A stretch of DNA of 64,000 nt, taken from positions 212,824,517-212,888,516 of the forward strand of contig JARDYH010000004.1 of assembly GCA_029215795.1 (NCBI GenBank). Direction: 5' to 3'. This DNA is from Anniella stebbinsi (taxonomy: Eukaryota > Chordata > Lepidosauria > Squamata > Anniellidae). The position numbers and the translations under genes are program-made. Positions 45,296 through 56,165 of the stretch are shown here, piece by piece. Position 1 is the stretch's first letter; each line of letters starts with the position of its first letter. The notes beneath the pieces are model-generated. The model did no database searches. It saw only the letters and a list, made by a program, of their open reading frames with translations, and was not told the origin of the DNA.

Positions 45296-47101
45296 TAGGG
45301 ATGTGCACTGGATCGGACCCGATCCACGATCCGAGTCCGGTCCAGTGGGAAATCGGATAAATTATCCGATTTCCGATCCCGCAGCTGGATCGGCCGATCC
45401 AATCCGAACCGGTCCGAAAAAGCTCCGAACCGGTTCGGCGGATCGGCGGATCGGCGGGCGCCCACTGGCGCCCACCGCCGCTTCCATTGGCGGGCGCCAG
45501 CGGGCGCCCGCCGATGAAAGTGGACAGCGGGGGGGGGGAGGAGGGGGGCACTTACCTTCTCGGCCCGGTGGCTCCCGTCCAGCGCCGGCGCCTACTACTA
45601 CTAGCAGGCTCCGCAGCCTGCTCTAGGGTGGCGCGCCGGGTGATGTCATCACCCGGCGCGCTACTCTAGAGCAGGCCGCGGAGCCTGCTGGTAGTAGTAG
45701 GCGCCGGCGCCGGACGGGAGCCGCCGGGCCGGAAAGGTAAGGAGGGGGTGCGTGGAGGGGAGGAGGGGGCGCGCGGAGGGGGGAGGGGGGCCCTTACCTT
45801 TCCGGCCCGGCGGCTCCCGTCCGGCGCCGGCGCCTACTATTCCCAGCAGGCTCCGCGGCCTGCTCTAGGATGGCGCGCCGGGTGATGTCATCACCCGGCG
45901 CGCTACTCTAGAGCAGGCCGCGGAGCCTGCTGGAAGTAGTAGGCGCCGGCGCCGGACGGGAGCCGCCGGGCCGGAAAGGTAAGGAGGGGGTGCGTGGAGG
46001 GGAGGAGGGGGCGCGCGGAGGGGGGAGGGGGGCCCTTACCTTTCCGGCCCGGCGGCTCCCGTCCGGCGCCGGCGCCTACTATTCCCAGCAGGCTCCGCGG
46101 CCTGCTCTAGGATGGCGCGCCGGGTGATGTCATCACCCGGCGCACTACTCTAGAGCAGGCCGCGGAGCCTGCTGGAAGTAGTAGGCGCCGGCGCCGGACG
46201 GGAGCCGCCGGGCCGGAAAGGTAAGGAGGGGGTGCGTGGAGGGGAGGAGGGGGCGCGCGGAGGGGGGAGGGGGGCCCTTACCTTTCCGGCCCGGCGGCTC
46301 CCGTCCGGCGCCGGCGCCTACTATTCCCAGCAGGCTCCGCGGCCTGCTCTAGGATGGCGCGCCGGGTGATGTCATCACCCGGCGCACTACTCTAGAGCAG
46401 GCCGCGGAGCCTGCTGGAAGTAGTAGGCGCCGGCGCCGGACGGGAGCCGCCGGGCCGGAAAGGTAAGGAGGGGGTGCGTGGAGGGGAGGAGGGGGCGCGC
46501 GGAGGGGGGAGGGGGGAGGGGGGCCCTTACCTGCCCGGCCCGGCGGCTCCCGTCCGGCGCCGGCGCCTACTACTACCAGCAGGCTCCGCGGCCTGCTCCA
46601 GGGTGGCGCGCCGGGTGATGTCATCACCCGGCGCGCTACTCGAGAGTAGGCCGCGGAGCCCGCTGGTAGTAGCCGCCGGCGCCGGACGTGCCGAGAAGGT
46701 AAGTGGCGGGGAAGGGGGCTTACCCCCCCCCGGAGCCGTCCGCTTCTATCCGCTGGCGCCCGCGGGCGCCAGCGGATGGAAGCAGGCGGCCCCAGGGGGG
46801 GTAGGGAGCGCGGGGGAGGGGGTTTACCTGCCGGGGCCGTCCACAGCGGACGGCCCCGGGGGGGGAGGGAGTTAGGCCCCCCCTTACCCACCCGCCGCCA
46901 TTTTTTCCTCATAGACTTGCATTGCAATGCAAGTCTATGGGGAAAAAAATGGCGGCCGATCCAAAAATTTCCGATTTTTGGATCGGGATCGGACTCGATC
47001 CGGTCCGGGGGGCCTCCGATTTTGTCCGAACCGGTCCGGGACAAAATTGGAGGTCCCGATCCGGGTCCCGATCCGATCCGGGGGGTCCGTGCACACCCCT
47101 A
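45296..47101. mobile_element. GC-rich non-autonomous hAT with five tandem palindromic modules
   Basis: Termini TAGGGATGTGCACTGG and CCGTGCACACCCCTA; perfect 8-bp TSD ACTTAAAC at 45288-45295 and 47102-47109. Length 1806. Inverted relative to 38317-39885, which it closely matches. Module starts at 45552, 45794, 46036, 46278 and 46527, periods of 242, 242, 242 and 249. No transposase. It lies inside L1 ORF2, so it transposed after the L1 did. Confidence 0.93.
45552..46702. repeat. Tandem array of 242-bp palindromic modules
   Basis: Five units, one more than in 38722-39630. Each is bounded by TTACCTT (or TTACCTG) and AAGGTAAG and centred on GGGTGATGTCATCACCC. Confidence 0.92.
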
Positions 47102-50100
47102 ACTTAAACCATAATTTTTTTTGCCCTCTTAGAACTTCTTCTATTTGCTTTTTGTTAACCAGTCTCTTCAGCCAATCTTTCACTTTAATTATTTTTCCCC
47201 CTCAATGGCCCTTCCAATTCTCTTCTCAAATTACCTGGGAAGTTCTCCAATAAAACAACTGGAGTTAGAGGAGAAATTCCTGGTATTAATTTCTTTTTAT
47301 ACCTTCCCCAAATTTCTATGATATTCCTTAGGATGGGATTTTCCATCTCCTTCAGTTGATTCTTTTGTATTTTACTAAAAAAAAATATTTTGTAACTCTA
47401 ACTCTATTTCTCCTGTCTGCGTCTTTAACCATTCTAAATCCTCTTTCCCTACTATACTATTTATAACGTATCTTAATTGATTAGCTATATAATACATCTT
47501 TATATTCGGGAGTCCCAACCCTCCTTTCCTTTGAATCTTATACCATTTTGTTTTATTAATTCTTGCTTTTCTATCTCCATTACAATAATTATTTATCATA
47601 CTTTGCCAACTTCTTAATTCTACTTCTGTTATTTTAATTGGTAACATTCTAAACAAAAAATTAATCTTTGGTAATATTTTCATTTTAATAACCGCTATTC
47701 TACCAAACCATGAATGCTTTAATTTCCTATAAGCCTCTAACTTCTTCATTATCTGTTTTTTAAACTACTAAAATTTATTTCCTCTAGCTTTTCTAAATCT
47801 TTCATGATATAAACTCCTAAATAGCGCACTATATTTTTAACCTTCAAATCAAATTTTAAACTACACTCATCCCTTTCTTCTTTGTCATAATTAAATAACA
47901 TCATTTCTGATTTCTCCCAATTAACCTGTAACCCTGTATTCTCTCCAAATTCTCTTAAATGTTGTTTTATTTTTTTCTATACTTCCCCTCGGATTTTCTA
48001 GTGTCAATAAAGTATCATCCACAAACATATTAATTTTTATTTTATCTTCCCCACCTATTCCCTTCAACCTCTCATCTTCCCTAATAACATTTGCTAATAT
48101 TTCTATAACAATTGCAAATAATATTGGGGAGAGAGGACACCCTTGTCTTGTTCCTCAGGCTAAGGTAATTTGTTGTGTTAAACCGTCATTTACCATTACT
48201 TCCGCCTTATTGTTTGCATAAAGCTGATTAATCACTCCCATAAACCTTTCTCCAAAACCAAATATCTTTATAATAGTTTTTAGCTATTATAAAGTTTTTA
48301 GCTGGCCATTCCACGCAATCAAAGGCTTTAAAAATATCTAACGCTATCAACCCTGCTTTTAGATTCTTTCTTTTAATAGTATTTATTATATTCAATACCC
48401 TTCCTATTAAATTTGGCATTTGCCTCTCTGGAATAAATCCACATTGATCCTTTTTTATATACTTATTTATAAAGGTATTCAATCTTGTTGCCATAATTGC
48501 TGTAAATATTTTAGGATCTTGATTAATTAAAGAAATAGGTCTTTATGATGCTGGGTCCGTTAAATCCTTATCTGGTTTCAGGATTAATATTAACAACGAA
48601 TGTTCCCATGATGGTGGGGTCTTCTCTCCCTTTATTATATTATTATACAATTTTTCCATTTTTGGTAGTAAAAGCTCTTTAAATATCTTATAATATTCCG
48701 GCCCCAACCCATCTACTCCTGGAGATTTCCCTCCTTTCAATTTGTCAATAATTCCCTCTATTTCTTTTTCCGTCACTAATGCTTCCATATAATCCCTATC
48801 CTTACCTTGTAATCTTATCTTCCAATTTTTCTCTATATATTCCTGTATTCTTGTTTGTGGGCCTGCTTCTGATATATACAATTCCTGATAAAAATCTTCA
48901 AATGTTTTTAATTTATCCTTCATTAAATTACAGCTTTTCCCTGTTTTATCTTTAATTGTCTCTATTATATTTTTTTTCTTCTTTGATTGCGTGGACCTTG
49001 CCAGCATTTTAGAATTTCTGTTGCTATATTCAAAAGAATTCCTTTTCAAATATATTAATTCTTTTTGAACTCTCTCTATATCCTTTTCCTCAAGTTCTTT
49101 CTTATTTGCTTGGAGTTGAGCATATATATGCATATCCTTGTTTGTTCTAAATTGTTCCTCTAATTCCTTAATCTCCTCTTCGATCTTTTTACTATGTGCC
49201 TCTTGTTGTCTTTTTAATTTACACGATTCTCTAATACATATCCCTCTTACTACTATTTTCATCGTGTCCCAAAGTATCCCCTGGGAGTTTACCCCTGTTT
49301 CGTTTATTTCCCATATAGTCTGAATTTCCTTTTTCATTTTTTCCACAATGTTTTTATAACTTAAAATTTTAGTATCTAATCTCCACCTTTTTGCTTCCCT
49401 GTAATCTTTCTTTATTTTAATATCCATGCTCATTAATGCGTGATCTGAAACCTTAATTACACCTATTTCACAATCCATAATCTTAGAAAGCATATTCTTT
49501 AAAACAAATATATAATCAATCTTGGAGAAGCTCTTATATTTTGATGAAAAAAAAGTATATTTCCTTTCTTCCCCTTTTACTATTCTCCAAACATCCTTTA
49601 ATTCTCTTTGTTCCATTACTTTTGCTAAACCCGTTTTCCCAATACCTTTTATCGTATCTTTATCTTTCATTTTGTCCATCACCATATTAAAGTCTCCAGT
49701 CATTACAATATTTGCTTCCTCTACATTCCCCATATTACTAAACACTTTATCATAAAAATCCATTTGCTTTTCATTTGGAGCATATACATTAACTAATACA
49801 TATTTTTCATCCCCCAAGAAACAGTGTAAAATAATAAATCTTCCCCACACGTCCTTTACCACTTTAACCACATTAAGTACACATTTTTTAGAGATTATTA
49901 TCGTAACTCCTCTTGCTTTAGAAGTCCCATATGCTTTCTCATATACACCCAAATTCCTCATTTTAAGTTCATTTCTACCATCTTCTTTTTGATGTGTTTC
50001 TTGTAAAAATATTATATCAGCTTTCCTTTTATTCAACAACCCTTCAATCCTCTTTCTTTTAATAACACTACCCAGCCCATTAACATTTAACGTTATCAAT

Positions 50101-50360
50101 CTTACTTTATTTTCCATATTTCCATTTTTAATTTTCTCTGTAGGTCTCCTAATGTGTCACAATTACCCCACCTTCCTTCCCCCCACATTCAACCCCCATT
50201 TCCCCCCCTTCAACCCCGGGTTTCCCCGGGCAATGGCTCCCATCCTCCTCTTCTTAGGACCCTTCAAGGGGGGGGGGGTGGCAAACATCCGAAATGGAAC
50301 CAAAACAGAATTCCCCGTCCCTTTACTCTTCTTACTATCCCTCTTTAATCTATTTCTCAG

Positions 50361-51377
50361 TCACAAACTGCTTCCTCCTGCTACCCCTTCTTCTTCTCTT
50401 TCTTGTTCTTTCTCCATCAGGCCCAGACTCCGCAGCAGATCCATTCCTTGCTCACATGATGTTATTCTGTGTTGTTTCCCCTTGTACATAAATCTCAGGA
50501 ATACTGGATATCCCCAGCTATAAACAATTGAGTTCTTCCACAGAGTAGTTGTACACAGCTTCACACTTTTCCTCCATTGGATTGTTTGAAAACATAGATC
50601 ATTGTATATCGGTATCTGTGAAGATTGGAACATCAATTGCCCAGCACGTCTAATAGCTTGCATCAATTTTTCTTTTTTGTAAAAACTGGCAAATCTTACT
50701 ATTATGTCCCTTGGGACCATTCCACTCCTTTTAGGTCCAACTCTGTGGATCCTTTCAATATCTTCTTCAGCCCATATCATTTGAGGATTCATCTCCTTAA
50801 TCCATTCCACTAGCTTGTCTTTCAGAAACTTTGAGTTTTCCCCCTGCTGTTCCTGGAAGAATCTGATGCGAATATTCATTCTTCTGTCTCTATCTTCCAT
50901 AGAAATTAAACGTAAGTCCATTTCTTGTAAAATTATTTCTTGCTTTTTTATCTTATCTTTGTTCTAATCTGTTTGCTGCTCCAAAGATACAAATTTGTCA
51001 TTAATCATTTGAAGACCGCTTTGTAATTCCGATTGAGAAATCTGGATCTTCTTAACCTCCTGCATGAGCTCCTGCTTCTGTTTATCTATCATGTCTTGAA
51101 TGCCAGCCAGTAAAGCTTCAGAGGACATCGGCTCCATTTGTGGTTTCATTATCTTAGGAACTGCTCCTGGCTTAGCTCCATTTTTATGATTCCCACTTCC
51201 GGTTGCCAGCGGACCCGTTTTCCCATTCGTCATGACTACTTCTAAATTTTCTGAATTCTTTCTAGTCAGACGAGACCAACTTTTGTCAGAGGGGTGCACT
51301 TTAGATCTAGTCCACTTCGATGGCAAAATTTTCTTACTTCTCCCCCTTTCACTACTCATCAGGCATCCAGCCAACAT
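50361..51377 (-). pseudogene. L1 ORF1 (RNA-binding chaperone), one nonsense codon
   Basis: In the family ORF1p coats L1 RNA as a trimer. The start ATG at 51377 gives a basic N-terminus, then a coiled-coil-like segment (IDKQKQELMQEVKKIQISQS). An in-frame TAG at 50964-50966 follows; the same frame continues through NIRIRFFQEQQ and ERIHRVGPKRSG (RRM-like) and PRDIIVRFASFYKKEKLMQA (C-terminal domain) to 50361. Total 338 codons apart from the stop, a usual ORF1 length. It is separated from ORF2 by 243 bases that include C-rich and G-rich runs. Confidence 0.85.
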
Positions 51378-51744
51378 TTGCGATGTTCGGTCTTTCTGCT
51401 ATCTCTTGTTTAGATCCTTGCTAATTAGTTAATAATGTTCAGTATTCTCCGTAAATATAAATTATTCTTTGCTTTAATTTGAAGTTACATCAACAAAGAT
51501 AAGCCACTCTGCCATTCCGTCCCAGCTTGGCTGCTCTCCCAGGTTCGTTAACGTCTTATAACACTGCCGGTTTATCTACAACCTTGCAGTTTTCTTCCCC
51601 TTATTCTGTAAAGATTCCCATAATAAGCATTGCTTTCCACTTACAGTTTTAAGTTCTTATAAGTGGGATATTGTTCTTTTTAGTTTTTCTCACACAGGAG
51701 GATAGACGATCCTGATCTGTCTACTCCATACCGGATGTCCTGCC
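51378..51744 (-). promoter_or_regulatory. L1 5' UTR/promoter region
   Basis: The region between the 5' boundary and ORF1 (minus strand starts GGGCAGGACATCCGGTATGG). Full-length L1s carry an internal RNA polymerase II promoter here; no specific box was identified. Confidence 0.6.
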
Positions 51745-51760
51745 CCCTAGCCATAATCTT
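51745..51760. repeat. Target-site duplication of the L1 (right)
   Basis: Exact copy of 44326-44341. Confidence 0.9.
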
Positions 51761-52385
51761 GATTGTGTGAGACTGTCATCATATATCATTCTGCATAGTT
51801 CATTTTTTTTGTTTCTTATTAGACCAATTATCTAATTATGGAACAAAACAAATTTACCCCAGACAGCACAGCCCTTTATATAATCAAGTAACACTTTCAG
51901 ATCCTAATGATCAGCTGGTGTACAAATTCATATTTCTAATGAAGGCCCATAATGTCTGCAAAGGAAGTCAGGATGTTCTTTTGAGTTGGACATGAGCATG
52001 AGAGCAATCTTCAGAGGTACAAGATGGAAGTGTCTTCTTTGCTTTGATAGTTCCAAGTCATGTTTAACCTTAATCTGCCTTCGATGAGAAGCATTTCTAA
52101 AGTTCACACCAACCACCCTGTGTTTGTAACCATTAAAGACATTGGATCAAAGATTTTCTCCCCCGCCCCACCCCATCAGGAAAAAAAACTAACTTCTTCT
52201 AACTTTAAAGAGCATGGCTTATCAAGATAAGAAAATATTTGCCAACAGTGAATCCTATATCATCTGAAGGGAAGACTTTGTTGTCTTAAAGCAGACTGAA
52301 AATAGAGTTTTGTAGTTTCTGAGTCTTAGAAGTTACTCAACAGTATGGCTCAGTTGTTGTTAGGAGGTTTTAAAAATGTGTGTCA
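51761..52385. other. No recognised feature
   Basis: Unique AT-rich flank of the L1. Confidence 0.4.
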
Positions 52386-52505
52386 TGTTTTAATCAGTTT
52401 TATGTATCGTATCATATTGTTGTTCCCCGCCTCGATCCAAATGGAGAGGCGGGTAAGAAATAAATAAATTGTTGTTGTTGTTGTTGTTGTTGTTGCTGTT
52501 TTTCA
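52386..52505 (+). repeat. L2-type 3' tail with (GTT)n
   Basis: GTTCCCCGCCTCGATCC, GGAGAGGCGGGTAAGAAATA and AATAAATT followed by about ten GTT units. Same family as the insertion at 24792-25117. Confidence 0.65.
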
Positions 52506-53426
52506 TTTGGGCATAGTCACATAGCTGCTGAAGCAGGCAAAGGGGCCAAGCTATCCCATGAGGGACCTGCATTAATGACAATTTCTACTTTACTTTATAG
52601 GTTTTAAAGCTGTGTTCAAAATACATTGCGTTCAGGGTTTATATTCATTGCCCACACAGGATCTGTCAGCTGCCCTAGGACTAATAGACAAGAATCCACA
52701 TGAGCAAATGACCTAGGATGGCTGAGTGATGAAGACACCATCCTGGTGGTAGTGGCATATCCTGAATTTGTGAATTTCCCTACTCTTCTCCAGCCTGAGT
52801 TCCAAAATATAGCATCCACTGCCCTTGAAAAAGTTGTCAGGGGTTGAGGGATTTCAGTGAGGGCACTCCAGAGAGTTATTATATTAGCACTTGTCTTAAT
52901 GCCTCCAGTATCACTTCTTATACAGCATCTCCAATTAGTTTGATGGACTGCAGTTCACTATCATTTTTAACCAATGATACACTGATTTCATCAAGGAGGC
53001 CATACCATGGAGCCCTGAGCTACAGAAAAGAAGGCCCAAGTGCCTCCAAAGGGAACTAGATAAAGAGACTATGTCCAAATTTGACTAAATACCTATCGTA
53101 TGCCTCCTCAACATTTCAGAGCTTCAAGATTCCAAGTCCATTGTAAGTCAGCCATTTCAAGGCAAAACTAGAATACATGCAGATTAGTTGCCCATTAACA
53201 CACTTCAGCCATCCCCTTTTTAATACATAAACACAGGATAATTACTAGCACTGTCCCTAATTTTTTGACATATTTATTCTTGAACATTCACGGGATGGAA
53301 GAGACAAAAAGAAACTGCACCCGAAAATTGTGGGAAGGGGTGAGAATTCCTATTGTTGCTGTCTGCTCTGTGCCTGAAAGCTGAGAGGGGCATTTTGGTT
53401 TTGCTTTGTTGTTATTAAAACTCCCT
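52506..53426. other. No recognised feature
   Basis: Unique sequence without repeat hallmarks. Confidence 0.4.
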
Positions 53427-53428
53427 GT

Positions 53429-53458
53429 ATGATGATGATGATGAAGAAGAAGAAGAAG

Positions 53459-53489
<31 letters not shown>
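53429..53489. repeat. (GAT)n(GAA)n microsatellite
   Basis: Four GAT units then about fifteen GAA units. Confidence 0.9.
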
Positions 53490-53554
53490 CCTCTCTCAGC
53501 TTCCTGGCTAAGTCCCTTAGGGGCTTTTCAAGAAGCTCAAGCAGCTGGACAGAC

Positions 53555-53795
53555 TGTGGCCAGATCTACCCCAAGCAGGATATAGCACCATGAAAGTGGT
53601 ATGAAAGCAGTATATGGAGGCAGGATCTGCACCACTGCTTTATAGTGGTATTGAAGTGCACTGATGACACAGTCCATATACCTCTTTCCTACCGCTTTCA
53701 TAGTGTTATATCCTGCTTGGGGTAGATTGTGTCATGGGGCCTAACAGTTGCCAGTGCACTTCAATACCACTATAAAACAGTAGTGTAGATCCTGC
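53555..53795. mobile_element. MITE (GGCCAGATCTAC family), rearranged
   Basis: GGCCAGATCTACCCCAAGCA at the left; the inverted partner TGCTTGGGGTAGATTG appears internally at about 53715-53730, followed by another arm ending GTAGTGTAGATCCTGCC. Two overlapping copies or an arm inversion. Confidence 0.55.
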
Positions 53796-53917
53796 CTATG
53801 AGGATAGAGCTGGGTGTGGGGGAGGGAAATGGTAAAGGAACCATGCAACTCCCCTCAGCCACTTCCTTAAAGTAAGATAAGCCCAAACTTCTCAACATCC
53901 CACTGAAACAGGCATGC

Positions 53918-53998
53918 ATTAAGGTGGATTCCTGCATCGAGCAGGGGGTTGGACTTGATGGCCTTACAGGCCCCTTCCAACTCTACTATGACTCTTTT
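53918..53998 (+). repeat. CR1 LINE extreme 3' end
   Basis: AAGGTGGATTCCTGCATCGA, GGGGGTTGGACTTGATGG, CCCCTTCCAACTCTACTATG: a clean example of the terminal word seen elsewhere. Confidence 0.75.
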
Positions 53999-55039
53999 GA
54001 AGGGAAGCAAAGAGGTTGTGAAAAGGCAGGTAGGCTTTTGGCATAGCACTAGTAGTTACCCAGTTAAAGACAGTTAATTCCCCCTCCTTTCTTTCAACAC
54101 AGTACATAATTAAGCCAAATTTATATTTACATAGCAATTTGGCAGAAGACTGGATTTGGGATTCCAGATATATATTTAATTAGGGAGAATATTCATTCCT
54201 GAATATCAACAATCCCATGCAAATTTTGTGAATGTGCAAACGAATCAGTACTTATGTATTAAGCATATATATTAACAGCTTATGTATTACTGTTAGCATT
54301 TTTCAAAAAAATGGACATTCATGTATGAATCTCAATGCACACTAGATTTTGGACAGTCAGTGTAACTTTTTATTGCAGCTATATTTAATTAAAATGTCCA
54401 TGCTCACATTTAAACGTCCAGTGTTCTTAATTGTATTCCATTATGGCTTATATAACTGTTAAAATCACAAAATCTTCTTTACACACTTTGAATTTATTTA
54501 ACTCCCCACCCCATCCTGTTGATTAATGCACTAACACAGTATTGATTTGCATTAATTTAAGTTGCTTTGCCCTTAATTGCTTGTGCGCTTGTCAATTTAT
54601 CACAAAGTGCTTTTGTTGTCGTTCTTGGCTGGGCAACAAATAATGCTCAGTGGCCATTGCCAATTGGAAGTTTGGAAACTGGAGTTTCCAGTGTCTCCCA
54701 GCTCAATCCATTAAGCATCAAAGCAAACTCAATTTCTGATGCACTCTGGTAGCAATGGACATTTTTGAACATGCTCAACAGAAATGTAGGGATGAGAGAA
54801 CCAGGGATGCTTGAACTCACTGAAATTCTGTGAACTTTACTTCAAAGTTGAGTTTAGCTGTTTGCAACCTAGTTTTCGGTTTGTTTGAATGAGGAAAGTT
54901 GTGAATTTTGAGAAAGTTGTGTGTTTTATGAAAGTTGTACATTTTGAGAAAGATGTGCATTTTTTAATTACACATTATGTGAACACGAATGTAAGTTTGG
55001 GAATTTGTGACCATTTTCGGAAAACAAGGGCAGGAACTA
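53999..55039. other. No recognised gene; possible hAT relics
   Basis: TAGGGATGAGAGAAC at about 54788 and the GAAAGTTGTGCATTTT-type words to 54965 look like hAT interior, but termini do not pair. The rest is unique. Confidence 0.3.
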
Positions 55040-55150
55040 CACTACTGCCTTAAAATGTTTTATAACTGTAGTGACAACTGTTGAGGCCCAGGACACACGC
55101 CATATACAGTTTTCAAACTGTTTGCAAAGTGTTGGTGTAGATCTAGCCCA
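55040..55150. repeat. MITE fragment (GGCCAGATCTAC family)
   Basis: CTACACTACTGCCTTAAAAT, ACAACTGTTGAGGCCCAGG and GGTGTAGATCTAGCCC; short internal core. Confidence 0.5.
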
Positions 55151-55213
55151 GCACTGTGATTCATTTTCAGAATTGCCCGTGGGCATTTTCAAATGACAAG
55201 GCCTTAAAGATAG

Positions 55214-55535
55214 TATAGGCTGACCAGATAAAATCCAAGTCAGGGCTCATGTAACTTTAATAGTTGTAGAGAAAAGGGAATTTCATCCAGTTTCATTTGT
55301 ATGCAATTAGTTCCTGGTGATATTCCCTCTTCATCACAACAGTTAAAGGTGCATGCACTATACTAGAGTGACCATATACAAGAGAAGGCAGGGCCCCTGC
55401 AACTTTAACTGTTGTGATGAAGAGGGAATTTTACCAGGAACTAATTGCATACAAATGACACTGGCTGAAATTCCCTTTTCTCTACAACTGTTAAAGTTAC
55501 ATGAGCCCTGACCTGGATTTTATCTGGTCAGCCTA
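55214..55535. mobile_element. Foldback hAT (TAGGCTGACCAG)
   Basis: TAGGCTGACCAGATAAAATC on the left, GATTTTATCTGGTCAGCCTA on the right. Flanks AAAGATAG (55206-55213) and AAAGACAG (55536-55543) match at seven of eight. Same internal arms as 24684-25400. Confidence 0.8.
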
Positions 55536-55589
55536 AAAGACAGAGCCTATACTAAGCTTCCCCTGCCAGTGCCCCCCTCTCTACCAGAG

Positions 55590-56165
55590 AAGGTGGTATG
55601 AGTAGGATGGTGCCATGACTAGGCCTGTTCCCCTTGGGATGGGAGAAGGAGTTTCAGGCAATCAATCAGTATCAGATTCTGAAGCAGAAGAGACGGTGCC
55701 AGCAACATATCAGCCTATACTGGGAGTGGGAGAAGTGACTCTCACATGCTCTTCACCAGTTGGGAATGAACTTTCACCAGACCTTATCTCTGAAAGTGTA
55801 AACAGCCCACAGGCTCTGGGAAATCAGAATTCTTCCAGTGGGGAGGGCACTGAAAGGCTAGCTGATCCTAGAGTATGCCACAGACTAAATGGGCAGAGCT
55901 AAAGGAAGGTGAGAGAAGGTCGGCCTGGCTAGCTTCTCACCAAAGGCTTCTTTGGAACCAGTCTCCCTGAAGTTAAAGTGTACTGGGAAAAGGCTCTCCC
56001 TTTTTCTTGAAAGGACAATTGTCTCACTTAGTTTGCATAATTATGCCTAGAGAGAAGTGCCTAGAGATTAGATTCCCTTCAGGCGGGAAGTGATCATTAT
56101 TGACTGAATAAAGCTTTGTGGATTATGTGGCAGATCTCTTTATTGTCTCTCAATAAAGTGAGAGG
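55590..56165 (+). repeat. Possible retroelement fragment (LTR-like end)
   Basis: A 95-codon frame at 55615-55902 is Ser/Glu-rich (SVSDSEAEETVPATY, NELSPDLISESVNS) with no recognised domain. Downstream GAATAAAGCTTTGTGG (an AATAAA signal) and a TCTCTTTATTGTCTC block match 35664-35745. Possibly an LTR element end; no paired LTR or primer-binding site was identified. Confidence 0.3.

Larger units (their letters stand above)
44468..50117 (-). pseudogene. L1 ORF2 (endonuclease-reverse transcriptase), disrupted
   Basis: In the family ORF2 nicks target DNA and reverse transcribes L1 RNA there. The start is ATG at 50117. The endonuclease domain shows LNVNGLG (residues 10-16), QETH (39-42), TGDFNMVMD and SDHALMS. 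The RT begins with LKGGKSPGVDGLGPEYY; the catalytic box reads FVDD at 48014-48025; the C-terminus has SWFGRIAVIKMKILPKINFL and a cysteine-rich CWRGC...WWTC stretch (44900-44945). Lesions: in-frame TAA at 48543-48545 (just before RPISLIN), a frameshift near 48270-48310 with a local AGCTAAAAAC duplication, further breaks near 47370 and 47760, and the hAT insertion. Joined length without the hAT is about 1278 codons, normal for L1. Inactive. Confidence 0.9.
44342..51744 (-). mobile_element. Full-length L1 LINE, minus strand, split by a hAT
   Basis: Flanked by a perfect 16-bp duplication. From right to left: 5' UTR, ORF1, ORF2, short 3' UTR ending in a TA repeat instead of a long poly-A. Without the hAT at 45296-47101 (1806 bp plus 8-bp TSD) the L1 is about 5.6 kb, typical of full length. 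It has few lesions, so the insertion is fairly young for this window. Confidence 0.92.
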
